Assembly: GCA_036505635.1 (NCBI GenBank)
Contig: DASXTC010000018.1
Span: 1 to 46,364, forward strand
Origin: DASXTC01 sp036505635
GTDB taxonomy: Bacteria; Acidobacteriota; Polarisedimenticolia; JACPZX01; DASXTC01
Direction of reading: 5' to 3'
DNA: 46,364 bases
This document shows, piece by piece, positions 18,123 through 27,022 of the stretch. How positions within the stretch are numbered: the first letter of the stretch is position 1; the number at the start of each line of letters is the position of its first letter. The notes under the pieces are model-generated. The model saw nothing but the letters and a program-made list of their open reading frames with translations, was not told the origin of the DNA and made no database searches. The position numbers were made by a program, and so were the translations under genes.

Positions 18123-19145
18123 TTACCGGCCCGACCCGGCGCCGGGAGCGGGCTTCACCGGGAGCGCCTTCATCGCGGCCACCAGCCCGTCGAGCGCCTG
18201 ATCCGCCGAGAGCTTCCCGTCGAGGTATCCCACCCAGAAGGTCCGGTAGGACGGCAGGAACCTTTCGATCTTGGCCCGCCGTTCCGGCGACAGGTCGGCA
18301 TAGGTCTGATGCTCGGGAGTGCCGAAACGCTTGATCATCTCGCCCGCGTTCCACGAGACCAGCCCGTGCATGAAGGCATCGAGCGTCTCCGCGTCGGTTC
18401 CGGTGGCCTTCTCCCGGAACCGGACGAGGAAGTCCTTCGTTCCAGGGGGCTGGTTCGAGTCGAGCAGGTGGGTCAGCTCGTGGACGATGTTCTCGATGAC
18501 GATGAGCTGAGGGAGCCGCCCGCTCGGAACGACCAGGTAGTATCCCTGCGCGGTCCTTCCCCAGGTGCCGGCCTCCGTCGCGTTGAGGACCGGATAGATC
18601 GTGATCGGCGCATCCAGCGGCTTGAAGTCCATCTTCTCGTAGAGGGTCGTCATGATCCTCTCCTCGAGCATTTCGGAGAACCGCCTGCGGATGACCTTGA
18701 CGAGGACGCTCTGCAGCGATCGGCGGCGCTCGATCATGTCCCGCGCCTCGAAACGCGGCCACGCCGAGACCAGCGCCTCGATCATCTTCGTCGCCGCCAG
18801 CCGGTCGGGCTCCGCGAGAGTTATCGGCAGGCTCTCGACGGCCTTGCCGATCGCCTTGATGTCGGGGCCGATGACGCAGGCGTCGCTCACGATGCGCCAG
18901 ACGGCCGGGTCCTTGGCCAGATCGCGAGCCTGCTGGTACGCGACCACCTCGGACCGGTACTCGGGCATCGTGTTCTCGGATTGCCTGGCGGCCACCATGA
19001 GCTGGTTCTGGAGATCCAGAAAGAGGTTGAGGTCGCTGCGGGTGCGGGCGATGGCGGGAAGGGTCCGGCCACGGGTCTGGGCCGCCGCGGGGACGGCGGA
19101 CGCCATCAGGATCAGTGCGGTCAGGGTCCAGACGGGTCTTTTCAT
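18123..19145 (-). CDS. Predicted secreted HExxH metallopeptidase-like protein
   Basis: A 340-residue protein with a clear signal peptide (Lys-Arg start, hydrophobic core, AAAQ cleavage region near residue 23). The zinc-site signature VHELTHLLDS holds His222, Glu223 and His226. His260 or an acid in DAFMHGLVSWNAGEM (about 256-270) may supply the third ligand. The rest is helical and no known peptidase family is recognised. It is presumably periplasmic or secreted. GAGGAG sits directly before the ATG. The gene is alone between a 64-bp gap to the glycosyltransferase and the AIM24 gene. The protease activity is inferred from the motif only. Confidence 0.72.
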   Translation of the reverse strand: MKRPVWTLTALILMASAVPAAAQTRGRTLPAIARTRSDLNLFLDLQNQLMVAARQSENTMPEYRSEVVAYQQARDLAKDPAVWRIVSDACVIGPDIKAIGKAVESLPITLAEPDRLAATKMIEALVSAWPRFEARDMIERRRSLQSVLVKVIRRRFSEMLEERIMTTLYEKMDFKPLDAPITIYPVLNATEAGTWGRTAQGYYLVVPSGRLPQLIVIENIVHELTHLLDSNQPPGTKDFLVRFREKATGTDAETLDAFMHGLVSWNAGEMIKRFGTPEHQTYADLSPERRAKIERFLPSYRTFWVGYLDGKLSADQALDGLVAAMKALPVKPAPGAGSGR

Positions 19146-19209
19146 GCTCCTCGCCCCCGCGCAATCGGAGCCCCGTGGCCCCCTGCGGAATGCCGGCGAT
19201 CCTACACGA

Positions 19210-19893
19210 TCAGACCCGGCGTCGCCACCGCAGCGCGACCATCGTCCGGAGCGCCTTCAGCCCGTCGTGCCAGCGGATCTTCTTGCCTTCCTCGATCGAT
19301 CGGGGGTGGTAGGTGATCGGGATCTCCACGATACGGGCGCCGCGCCTCGCCAGGCGCGCCGTCACCTCGGGGCAGAACTCAAAGCCGCGGCACGTCAAGG
19401 GGAGCTCCTGAATCGTCTCGCGCCGGAAGGCCTTGTAGCAGGTCGTCAGATCGGTCAGGCGCGTGCCGTAGAGCCAGTTGAACAGCGCCGTCAGGACCCT
19501 CCCGCCGTAGTAGAAGCGAAGATAGGAATGGGGGTTGCGGCCGAGGATCCGGGACCCGTAGACAACCGCGACGCCCTCGCGTCGCATGGCCTCCAGGATC
19601 GGGTGATAGTCGGCGGGGTCGTACTCCAGGTCGGCGTCTTGGATGATCACGGCGTCGCCGGTGGCCCGCGTCAGCCCCGTGCGGATGGCGGCGCCCTTGC
19701 CCATGTTGGTCTCGTGCCGGAGAAGCCGGACCCCCGAGGCCTGAAGCGCCGCGGCGGTCCCGTCCGTGGAGCCGTCATCCACGACGATGATCTCGAGATC
19801 GAGCCCCGCGCGCGCCGTCGATCTGACTCTCCCCACCACTTCGCCCAGGGTCGCGGCCTCGTTGTAGGCGGGGATGATGACGGAGAGCTTCAA
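19210..19893 (-). CDS. Glycosyltransferase family 2 (dolichol-phosphate mannosyltransferase-like)
   Basis: A 227-residue GT-A fold transferase with the family signatures VIIPAYNEAATLGEVV at the N-terminus, IIVVDDGSTDGT (about 35-46), NMGKGAAIRTG and a catalytic metal-binding QDADLEYDP (about 84-92). The layout matches polyprenyl-phosphate sugar synthases, which charge a lipid carrier with a sugar nucleotide. There are no C-terminal membrane helices, so it is a cytosolic-face enzyme. It overlaps carA by 4 nt and is translationally coupled to it, though a functional link is not obvious. Confidence 0.88.
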   Translation of the reverse strand: MKLSVIIPAYNEAATLGEVVGRVRSTARAGLDLEIIVVDDGSTDGTAAALQASGVRLLRHETNMGKGAAIRTGLTRATGDAVIIQDADLEYDPADYHPILEAMRREGVAVVYGSRILGRNPHSYLRFYYGGRVLTALFNWLYGTRLTDLTTCYKAFRRETIQELPLTCRGFEFCPEVTARLARRGARIVEIPITYHPRSIEEGKKIRWHDGLKALRTMVALRWRRRV

Positions 19894-21101
19894 GAGTCCT
19901 TGCCACCGACGGGGCTCTGCTCGTCATGGGGCTCTGGGGCGGCGGGGCTCGTGGCCTCCGGTTCGGCGGCTGTCGCCGCGGGTTCCTGGCAACCCGCCAT
20001 GAGCCGGGCGAACTCGTCGAACAGGTAGGCCGCGTCGTGAGGGCCGGGTGACGACTCGGGGTGGTACTGCACTGAGAACGCGGGGAGCGACCTGTGGCGC
20101 ATCCCCTCGAGGGTGCCGTCATTGAGGTTGACGTGGGTGATTTCGATATCGGGCGGCAGCGAGTCGGCGTCCACCGCGTAGCCGTGGTTCTGCGCGGTGA
20201 TCTCCACGCGGCCGGTGGCGAGGTTCATCACGGGATGGTTGCCGCCTCGATGCCCGAACTTCAGCTTGTAGGTCCTTCCACCGTAGGCCATCCCGAGGAT
20301 CTGGTGACCCAGACAGATGCCGAAGACCGGGACGTGGCCGAGGAGGTCCTGGACGTTGCGCACCGCGGAGTCGAGGACTTCCGGATCCCCCGGACCGTTG
20401 GACAGGAAAACGCCCGACAGGCCCATGGCGAGCACGTCGGCGGCAGGTGTGGTGGCCGGCACGACGGTGACGCGGCAGCCGACCTCGGAGAGCTGGCGCA
20501 GGATGTTCTCCTTGATGCCGAAGTCGTAGGCCGCCACGCGGAAACGGGAGCGGCGCCGGCGCGACGCCTCCCCCGTCCACAGGAGTCCCGGCGTGGTCTT
20601 TCTCAGGTATGGGGCCGCGCACGAGACCCTGGCGACCAGGTCCTGGTCGACGAGCCAGGGCAGAGCGCGGGCCTTTCTCAGGAGGCTTCCGGTGTCGTGG
20701 TCGATGGTGGAGACGATCCCGCGAAGCACGCCGCGCGAGCGCAGGTGTCTTGTCAGGGCGCGGGTGTCGACCTCGGAGATGCCCACGACATCGTTTTCCT
20801 TGAGGTATTGCGGCAGGTCCTTTCGCGATCTCCAGTTGCTGTGGATCTCGCTGATCTCGCGCACGACGAACCCCTCCACCTGGGGTCGGCGCGACTCCTG
20901 GTCGAAGTCGTTGATGCCATAGTTGCCGATCTCCGGGCTCGTCATGGCGACGACCTGCCCCCGGTAGGAGGGGTCGGTCAGGATCTCCTGGTACCCCGTC
21001 ATCGAGGTGTTGAATACGACCTCGCCCCCGCGCTCGCCCACGGCGCCGAAGGATCGTCCCCGGAATACCCGGCCGTCCTCCAGCGCAAGAACCGCTTCCA
21101 T
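19890..21101 (-). CDS. carA: Carbamoyl-phosphate synthase small subunit
   Basis: CarA hydrolyses glutamine and feeds ammonia to CarB for carbamoyl phosphate, a precursor of arginine and pyrimidines. The 403-residue protein has the N-terminal CPSase small-chain domain (FNTSMTGYQEILTDPSY, about 30-46). It also has a class I glutamine amidotransferase domain with nucleophile Cys263 in GICLGHQ and partners His347 and Glu349 in QYHPESSPGP. An unusual Ala/Glu/Pro-rich tail of about 30 residues follows the domain and is probably disordered. carB is not adjacent and is not in the window. It lies 21 nt after aroF. Confidence 0.95.
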   Translation of the reverse strand: MEAVLALEDGRVFRGRSFGAVGERGGEVVFNTSMTGYQEILTDPSYRGQVVAMTSPEIGNYGINDFDQESRRPQVEGFVVREISEIHSNWRSRKDLPQYLKENDVVGISEVDTRALTRHLRSRGVLRGIVSTIDHDTGSLLRKARALPWLVDQDLVARVSCAAPYLRKTTPGLLWTGEASRRRRSRFRVAAYDFGIKENILRQLSEVGCRVTVVPATTPAADVLAMGLSGVFLSNGPGDPEVLDSAVRNVQDLLGHVPVFGICLGHQILGMAYGGRTYKLKFGHRGGNHPVMNLATGRVEITAQNHGYAVDADSLPPDIEITHVNLNDGTLEGMRHRSLPAFSVQYHPESSPGPHDAAYLFDEFARLMAGCQEPAATAAEPEATSPAAPEPHDEQSPVGGKDS

Positions 21102-21122
21102 CCCTTCCCCCTCAGCGCGCGT

Positions 21123-22136
21123 TCAGAGCGTCCGCCCCACCAGCCCCGCGATCGCGCGGACATCCTCCATCAGCCTGTCGAACTGATCGGGATAGAGCGC
21201 CTGTGGCCCGTCCGACAGCGCCCGGTCCGGCTGGTCGTGCACCTCGACCATGATCCCGTCCGCGCCCACGGCCGCCGCCGCCCGCGCCAGCGGCGCCACC
21301 TTGTCGCGCTTGCCGGTCCCGTGGCTCGGGTCGACGAACATCGGCAGGTGGCTCAGCTTCTTGACCGCCGGCACCGCGGAGAGATCGAGCGTGTTGCGGG
21401 TGTGGTTCGAAAAGGTCCTCACGCCCCGCTCGCACAGGAAGATCTGGTAGTTGCCCTCGGCCGCGATGTACTCGGCTGACATCAGGAGCTCGTCGATGGT
21501 GGCCGACATGCCGCGCTTGAGCATCACCGGGCGGCGGGTGCGTCCGATTCGCTTGAGCAGGGAGAAGTTCTGCATGTTGCGCGCGCCGATCTGGATGACG
21601 TCGGCGTACTCGGCGACCATGTCCACGGTCTCTGTGTCGAGCGCCTCGGTGACCACCGGCAGGCCGGTCTCCTCTCGAGCGCGCGCGAGTATCTTGAGCC
21701 CCTCCTCCCCCAGACCCTGGAACGCGTAGGGGGACGTGCGCGGCTTGAAGGCCCCGCCACGCAGGAAGTGGGCGCCCGCCTGCTTCACCCGGTGGGCCAC
21801 CGCGAGCGTCTGGGCCAGCGACTCGACGGCGCAAGGCCCCGCGATGACGACGAAGCGGCCCGGGCCGATCGTGCGTCCGCCGGCGGTGATCACGGTGTCC
21901 TCGTGCTTGACCTCGCGCGAGACGAGCTTGAATGGCTGGGTGACCGCGATCGCCTGGATGACGCCGGGCAGGACCTCGAACTCGGCCGGATCGAGGGGCC
22001 CCTGGTTGCCCGTGATGCCGATGGCGGTCCGCAGCGAGCCGGGGATGGCGTGCGCCTTGAAGCCCATCGACTCGATCTTCTCGACGACGCCCCGGATCCG
22101 CTCCTCGGTGACGCCCTGTTCCATCACGATCAGCAT
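21123..22136 (-). CDS. aroF: 3-deoxy-7-phosphoheptulonate synthase, type I-beta with ACT-like domain
   Basis: DAHP synthase catalyses the first step of the shikimate pathway, from PEP and erythrose-4-phosphate. The 337-residue protein has an N-terminal ferredoxin-like (ACT-type) regulatory domain (about 1-70). A TIM barrel follows with FVVIAGPCAVES (about 94-105), GGAFKPRTSPYAFQG, LKRGMSATIDE and FVDPSHGTGKRD. The N-terminal domain usually confers allosteric feedback by an aromatic amino acid. A good promoter lies only nine bases before the ATG with no Shine-Dalgarno, suggesting a leaderless message for aroF-carA-glycosyltransferase. With aroC in this window it gives both ends of the pathway. 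Confidence 0.95.
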   Translation of the reverse strand: MLIVMEQGVTEERIRGVVEKIESMGFKAHAIPGSLRTAIGITGNQGPLDPAEFEVLPGVIQAIAVTQPFKLVSREVKHEDTVITAGGRTIGPGRFVVIAGPCAVESLAQTLAVAHRVKQAGAHFLRGGAFKPRTSPYAFQGLGEEGLKILARAREETGLPVVTEALDTETVDMVAEYADVIQIGARNMQNFSLLKRIGRTRRPVMLKRGMSATIDELLMSAEYIAAEGNYQIFLCERGVRTFSNHTRNTLDLSAVPAVKKLSHLPMFVDPSHGTGKRDKVAPLARAAAAVGADGIMVEVHDQPDRALSDGPQALYPDQFDRLMEDVRAIAGLVGRTL

Positions 22137-22145
22137 AGGAGCTTC

Positions 22146-22174
22146 ATGTTATCCGGCTGGCGACGCGCGATCAA
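22146..22174 (-). promoter_or_regulatory. Predicted promoter of aroF-carA, leaderless type
   Basis: On the minus strand, -35 TTGATC (22169-22174), 17 bp, then -10 TAACAT (22146-22151). The start codon of aroF follows nine bases after the -10 box, leaving a leader of at most a few nucleotides. Confidence 0.55.
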
Positions 22175-22303
22175 CATCCCCTCGACGGCGCCTCCCGCGC
22201 CGGAGTCGCTCCCGGGCCGCGCCCGCCGGGCGGGTTGCGCGCGCCTTCCCCCGTCTATAGATTGCGGCCCTGGTCCCGTCTCAAAAGCGACCGAGGAGGA
22301 ACC

Positions 22304-23074
22304 ATGCGCCGCATCTCACTGGCCTTCCTGCTGCTTCTCACCATCTCTGGCGCCGGCCCGATCCTGGCGGGCGAGGCGCGCTTCTACCTGGCCCCCTACG
22401 GCTTCGCTTCCCGCCTGACCGGCGACGCGCAGGTCAGCGACGGCACCACGGGCACCGAGTTCAACCTCGAGGACACGCTGGGAGTGGAGCCGCGCGAGAA
22501 CATCCTCGGCCTGGACGGGTTCGTGAAGATCCTCGGGTCGAGGATCGGATTTGGGTATAGTGAGGGAGACCACGCCGGTGACGCGGTTCTCGACCAGACG
22601 GTCACGTTCAACGGCCAGACCTACACCTCGGGGGACCGCGTCCACACGGAGATCGATTTCAAGCGCTACAGGCTGATGTACGGGTACGACTTCAGCCTCA
22701 AGGTCGTCAACTTCGGTATCCTCGTGGGCCTCCACGGGATCGACGTCGACGCGCGGCTGGAGTCCGAGATCTCCGGTCTGCGCGAGGGCAAGAACCTTCG
22801 CGGCGTGATCCCCGCCGTCGGGGCGACGCTCGGAATCCATCCCATCTCGAAGCTCGCGATCCACGCCGAGGCATCGGGTCTCGCGTTGACCATCTCCGGT
22901 GTGAAGGTGAAGCTGATCGACGGCTTCGCCGGCGTGGATTGGCTCTTCGTCCCGAAATTCGGCGTCAAGGCTGGGTACCGCTATTTCGTCCTCGACGCGC
23001 AGGACGATGACGAACAGGACTCGCTGAACCTGAGGCAAACCGGCCCCTTCGCCGGGATCGCGCTGCACCTGTAG
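22304..23074 (+). CDS. Predicted outer-membrane beta-barrel protein
   Basis: A 256-residue exported protein. The N-terminus MRRISLAFLLLLTISGAG has a charged start and hydrophobic core, and cleavage is likely near AGEA. The mature part alternates hydrophobic and polar residues in strands (RFYLAPYGFASRL, RIGFGYSEGDH, YRLMYGYDFSL, GVKAGYRYFVL) and ends in FAGIALHL, an aromatic/hydrophobic terminal strand typical of outer-membrane barrels. No specific family is recognised. The ATG follows a strong GAGGAGGA. A TATAGA box lies at 22256-22261. The next gene follows after 8 nt. Confidence 0.72.
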   Translation: MRRISLAFLLLLTISGAGPILAGEARFYLAPYGFASRLTGDAQVSDGTTGTEFNLEDTLGVEPRENILGLDGFVKILGSRIGFGYSEGDHAGDAVLDQTVTFNGQTYTSGDRVHTEIDFKRYRLMYGYDFSLKVVNFGILVGLHGIDVDARLESEISGLREGKNLRGVIPAVGATLGIHPISKLAIHAEASGLALTISGVKVKLIDGFAGVDWLFVPKFGVKAGYRYFVLDAQDDDEQDSLNLRQTGPFAGIALHL

Positions 23075-23082
23075 CCGCGGCG

Positions 23083-23823
23083 ATGAACGTCAGAACGCTG
23101 CTGTGCCCCTCGTGCGGCGGGGCCCTTGACCCGGACGCGAGGGCCTGCCCCCACTGCTCGACCGCCGTCTTCACCCGGCGGTGCGCCGCCTGCTTCGATC
23201 TCAACCTCGTGGACGATCGCAACTGCCGGCGCTGCGGGGCGCTCCTTCCGGTAGAGGACCCCGCGGCTCGCCCCGACCGCGTTGGCTGCCCGGGCTGTGG
23301 CGCGCCGATGATTTCGCGAACAGCGGGCGGCGTCGCCTTCGACGAGTGCGATCACTGCGGCGGGCTCTGGCTCGCGCCTGCGGTCGTGGAGGGAATGGCG
23401 GCGCAGGCTGAGACGAGGGCCCTGCTCAGGGCGTTCGACCCGCCGGCGCCGGCCGCCCGCTCCAGCCAACCCCCGTCCAGGCTGACGTATCGCAAGTGTC
23501 CGGTCTGCGGCAAGCTGATGAACCGCACCGGCTACGCCACCGGCTCGGGAGTCGTGATGGACGCCTGCAGGAACCACGGCACCTACTTCGATCGCGGCGA
23601 GCTGACGCGCATCTTCACCTTCATCGAGGGGGGCGGCATGGAGAAGGCCCGTCGTCGAGAAGCCGAGGCGCTCAAGGACGAGCTGCGCGACCTGCGGCGC
23701 AAGGCGATCAGCGCGGGCGGATCCGACTCGCCGCTGCCGATGGAGTTCACGCCCTCCCCCACCGGGACCACGGTACTGGACCTGCTGCGCCGGGTCGCCA
23801 CGCACTGGCTTACCGGGCGCTGA
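23083..23823 (+). CDS. Multi-zinc-ribbon protein with two zf-TFIIB domains
   Basis: A 246-residue cytoplasmic protein with serial zinc ribbons. Two CxxC pairs are at Cys8/11 and Cys22/25, two more at Cys34/37 and Cys48/51, then a zf-TFIIB unit with Cys69/72 and Cys89/92 followed by GGLWL. A second zf-TFIIB unit begins KCPVCGKLM (about 144) and ends in a variant ligand pair DACRNHGTYFDRGEL, where His replaces a Cys. A charged helical region and a short hydrophobic end follow. The function is unknown; such proteins may bind nucleic acid or other proteins. It probably shares a transcript with the outer-membrane gene. Confidence 0.78.
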   Translation: MNVRTLLCPSCGGALDPDARACPHCSTAVFTRRCAACFDLNLVDDRNCRRCGALLPVEDPAARPDRVGCPGCGAPMISRTAGGVAFDECDHCGGLWLAPAVVEGMAAQAETRALLRAFDPPAPAARSSQPPSRLTYRKCPVCGKLMNRTGYATGSGVVMDACRNHGTYFDRGELTRIFTFIEGGGMEKARRREAEALKDELRDLRRKAISAGGSDSPLPMEFTPSPTGTTVLDLLRRVATHWLTGR

Positions 23824-23941
23824 TCGGAGCGGCCCCGACCTCTCCCACCGGTACCATCGCCTCGACGTTCACGCCTCCTTCACGCGGAGAGGTCCCGCGA
23901 AACCGTGGTAGAGTCCCGCAGCACGGGGGGAGGTGAAGCCG

Positions 23942-25858
23942 TTGACGCATCACGAAGAGTCGATCGCCGAGTTCACCTTGCGAGCCGTCGTCGCCGGCGT
24001 CGCTCTGGGGCTCGTCTTCGGCGCCGCCAACGCATACCTGGGCTTGCGCGTCGGCATGACGGTGTCGGCCTCGATCCCTGCCGCGGTCATGACCGTGGCG
24101 CTCTTCAGGCTCTTCGGCGCGCGACCGACGATCCTCGAAGCGAACCTCTCCCAGACGATCGGATCGGCCTCGACCTCGTTGGCCAGCGGGGCGATCTTCA
24201 CGATCCCGGCGCTCTTCCTGTGGGGAGTGGCGCCTCCCTACCTCCAGGTCGTGACGCTCTGCTTCCTCGGCGCGGTGCTCGGGCTGTCGGCCATGATCCC
24301 GCTGCGCCGCCTGCTGATCGTGCAGGCCCACGACGAGCTCCCCTTCCCCGAGGGGACCGCCTGCGCCCAGGTGCTGCGCGCCACGGCGGCCGGCGCCACA
24401 GGCAGCGCCTGGATCTTCCGCGGCATGGCGCTGGGCGCGGCCATCAAGATCGTCGTGTCACTCCTCTTCCTCGTGTCGTCCGACGTCTCCACGAAGCTCC
24501 CCCTGTTGCCCAAAGCCGAGGTGGCGCTCGAGCTCGCGCCCGCGCTGCTGGCGGTCGGCTTCATCCTCGGCTACCGGCAGTCGGCGGTGATCGTGGCCGG
24601 CTCGATCCTGTCGTCGCTGGCTCTGATTCCGCTCATCGCGTGGCTCGGCGGCACGCTGAGCTCCCCCCTCTATCCCGAGACCAGGCTCCTGATCGCCGAC
24701 ATGGACGCCGGGCAGATCTGGGCCCGCTACGTCCGCTACATCGGCGCCGGTGCGGTGGCCACCGCCGGCCTGATCACCGTGATGAGGAACATGCCGACGA
24801 TGGTGGGCGCGATGGCGGCCGTGTTCCGCGGGCTCCGCGGGAGCCGGGCGGGCGCCGTCGCGGGGATGGTGACCCGGACCGATCGGGACCTGCCCGGTGG
24901 GTTCGTGTTGGCGGGGGTCGTCCTCGTGGTCCTGATCTCGGCCTTCGTGCCGGGCGTCTTCGCCGGCGAGATGGATCTCACGCAACGTCTCGTCTGCGCG
25001 TCGGGCGTGGGCCTGTTCGGGGTCCTCTTCGTCGCCGTGGCGGCGCGGATCGTCGGCATCGTGGGTGTCTCGTCGCAGCCCACCTCCGGGATCACTCTGG
25101 TGACGCTGCTGGGGGTGGCCTCGATCTTCGCCGCGGCCGGCTGGACCGGCGTGAAGGCATGCGCAGCGGTCCTGACGGTGGGCACCATCGTCGCCATCGC
25201 GGCGTCGAAGGCCGGGGACATCTCCCAGGATCTCAAGACCGGATACCTCGTGGGGGCGACCCCGGCCCGACAGCAGCTCGGGCAGCTCATCGGAGCGAGC
25301 TTTGCCTGCTGGGCGGTGGCGGGAACCCTGATGCTCCTGGGAAGCGCCTACACGTTCGGCTCCAGGGAGATCGCGGCGCCGCAGGCGACCCTCATGAAGA
25401 CGATCATCGAAGGGGTCCTGGCCGGCGAGCTGCCGTGGGGGATCGTCCTGGCTGGCGTGGGGATATCGCTCTCGTCGATCCTGTGCGGGGTGTCGGGGCT
25501 CGCCTTCGCCATCGGAGTCTACCTGCCCCTCTCCTCGATGGCGCCGATCTACCTCGGCGGGTGCGTCAGGGCGCTGGTGCTCCGCGGCGCCGGAAAAAAT
25601 AACGAGGAGAGCCAGAGCGATCCGGGAATCCTGTCCGCCTCCGGGCTGGTGGCGGGGGAAGGGCTGGCCGGGGTTCTGGTGGCGGGGCTCGTGGCGGCCG
25701 GCGCGGCCCCACGCTCGATGGCGCCGCGCCTCGGCCTGGTCGCGGGAGAGGCGGGAGCGCTTGCGCTCATCCTCCTCGTGTGCGCCTTCCTTTATTTCTC
25801 CGGAACCTCAGGGCGCGCCGGGGGGGCTTCAGGCATCCAGACCTTCAGCTCGTCGTAG
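23942..25858 (+). CDS. OPT family oligopeptide/metal-chelate transporter
   Basis: A protein of about 638 residues with many hydrophobic helices, matching the bacterial OPT/YSL superfamily. These are proton-coupled importers of small peptides or metal chelates in the inner membrane. Family-like segments include GLVFGAANAYLGLRVGMTVSASIPAAV near the N-terminus, EANLSQTIGSAS (about 65-76), ELPFPEGTACAQVLRA and KAGDISQDLKTGYLVGATP. A TTG at 23942 is chosen because GGGGGAGG ends nine bases before it; the in-frame GTG at 23933 abuts the Shine-Dalgarno. The substrate is unknown. The 3' end overlaps the convergent SPFH gene by 67 nt. Confidence 0.85.
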   Translation: MTHHEESIAEFTLRAVVAGVALGLVFGAANAYLGLRVGMTVSASIPAAVMTVALFRLFGARPTILEANLSQTIGSASTSLASGAIFTIPALFLWGVAPPYLQVVTLCFLGAVLGLSAMIPLRRLLIVQAHDELPFPEGTACAQVLRATAAGATGSAWIFRGMALGAAIKIVVSLLFLVSSDVSTKLPLLPKAEVALELAPALLAVGFILGYRQSAVIVAGSILSSLALIPLIAWLGGTLSSPLYPETRLLIADMDAGQIWARYVRYIGAGAVATAGLITVMRNMPTMVGAMAAVFRGLRGSRAGAVAGMVTRTDRDLPGGFVLAGVVLVVLISAFVPGVFAGEMDLTQRLVCASGVGLFGVLFVAVAARIVGIVGVSSQPTSGITLVTLLGVASIFAAAGWTGVKACAAVLTVGTIVAIAASKAGDISQDLKTGYLVGATPARQQLGQLIGASFACWAVAGTLMLLGSAYTFGSREIAAPQATLMKTIIEGVLAGELPWGIVLAGVGISLSSILCGVSGLAFAIGVYLPLSSMAPIYLGGCVRALVLRGAGKNNEESQSDPGILSASGLVAGEGLAGVLVAGLVAAGAAPRSMAPRLGLVAGEAGALALILLVCAFLYFSGTSGRAGGASGIQTFSSS

Positions 25859-26907
25859 CTGGAGAGAGGAGCCCACGCCGACGCCCCCGGCCTCCAGGCG
25901 AGAGTGGCCGGATCGGCCTGACCAGTGCGGATCATCTCACCGAGAGCCTGCTCCGAGTAGGGCCCGAAATTACGCCCCTCGATGTTGATGGTCCAACGGG
26001 GCGGGGCCACCGGAGAAGGGCCGGCAGGCTCCATCAGGGGGGGCATCGCCCCGGCCATCGTCTGGCCGATGGCCATCCCCGCGCCGAGCCCCACGCCCGC
26101 GCCGGCCGCCCCGCCGGAGGCGCCCGCCGCGATCGTGATCGCCTCGGCTGCCTGCATCCGGGCGAACTGCGGGATCCGATCACCCATCACTCCCAGACGC
26201 GTACGCTGGTCGATCGCGCCCTGAACCTCCTCGGGAAGCGAGAGGCTCTCGACGAAGAACCGCGACAGCTCCAACCCGAAGGAGGCGGCCTGAGGGCCGA
26301 TTGCCTTCGCCCCCAGCTCCGAGAGCTCGTCGAGGTGCGCGGCCAGGTCGAGGGCGGGGATCTTCGATTCGGCCACCGTGTCGGAGAACCGCGTCACGAT
26401 GATGGAGCGGAGCTGCCCGGTGATCTCCTCGGTGGTCGTCAGGCCCCGAGTCCCGACGATCTCGGAGAAGAGCTTTTTCGCGTCCGCGACCCTGAGAGCA
26501 AAAGTCCCGTGCGCCCGAAGCCGGATCATGCCGAACTCGGCGTCGCGCATCATGACCGGCTGGGAGGTTCCCCACTTGAGGTCGGGGAAGAGCCTCGTGT
26601 TGAAGAAGTAGACCTCGGCCTTGAAGGGGGATCGGAAGCCGTACTTCCAGCCCTTCAGCGCGGCCAGAACGGGCACGTTGCGCGTGGAGACCGTGTGCGT
26701 GCCCGGACGGAACAGGTCCGCCGCCCTCCCCTCGTTGATGAAGAGGGCCTGCTGGTTCTCACGCACGATCAGCTTCGCCCCCATCTTGATCTGCTGGTCG
26801 TACACCGGGAGCCGGTGGACGAGCGAATCGGACGAGTCGTCGAGCCACTCGAGGATCTCGACGAACTGGGACGCCGCCTGCTTTCTGAGGTTGTCGAAGA
26901 AACCCAC
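25792..26907 (-). CDS. SPFH-domain protein with C-terminal GYF_2-type domain
   Basis: A 371-residue protein resembling the YdjI/virion-core-like SPFH proteins. The N-terminus has LVHRLPVYDQQIKMGAKLIVRENQ, with FINEGRAADLFRPGTHTVST typical of this group. A helical region (about 215-255) precedes a Gly/Ala-rich hydrophobic stretch (about 258-290). The C-terminal part (about 305-360) has WTINIEGRNFGPYSEQALGEMI and LAWRPGASAWAPLSSY, a GYF_2 (DUF4339) fold. SPFH proteins oligomerise at membranes, and a GYF-like domain may bind partner peptides. Its 3' end overlaps the OPT gene on the other strand. The function is unknown. Confidence 0.82.
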   Translation of the reverse strand: MGFFDNLRKQAASQFVEILEWLDDSSDSLVHRLPVYDQQIKMGAKLIVRENQQALFINEGRAADLFRPGTHTVSTRNVPVLAALKGWKYGFRSPFKAEVYFFNTRLFPDLKWGTSQPVMMRDAEFGMIRLRAHGTFALRVADAKKLFSEIVGTRGLTTTEEITGQLRSIIVTRFSDTVAESKIPALDLAAHLDELSELGAKAIGPQAASFGLELSRFFVESLSLPEEVQGAIDQRTRLGVMGDRIPQFARMQAAEAITIAAGASGGAAGAGVGLGAGMAIGQTMAGAMPPLMEPAGPSPVAPPRWTINIEGRNFGPYSEQALGEMIRTGQADPATLAWRPGASAWAPLSSYDELKVWMPEAPPARPEVPEK

Positions 26908-27022
26908 GGAATCCTCCCTGCAAGAAGGTCGGGCCGGTGCCGGGGTGGGAATCTATGCGCCTGCCGGCGTGCGTCAAGCAGGCGGCGGCAGGCGCGACCT
27001 CACGAAGCGATCAACGCGGCCC

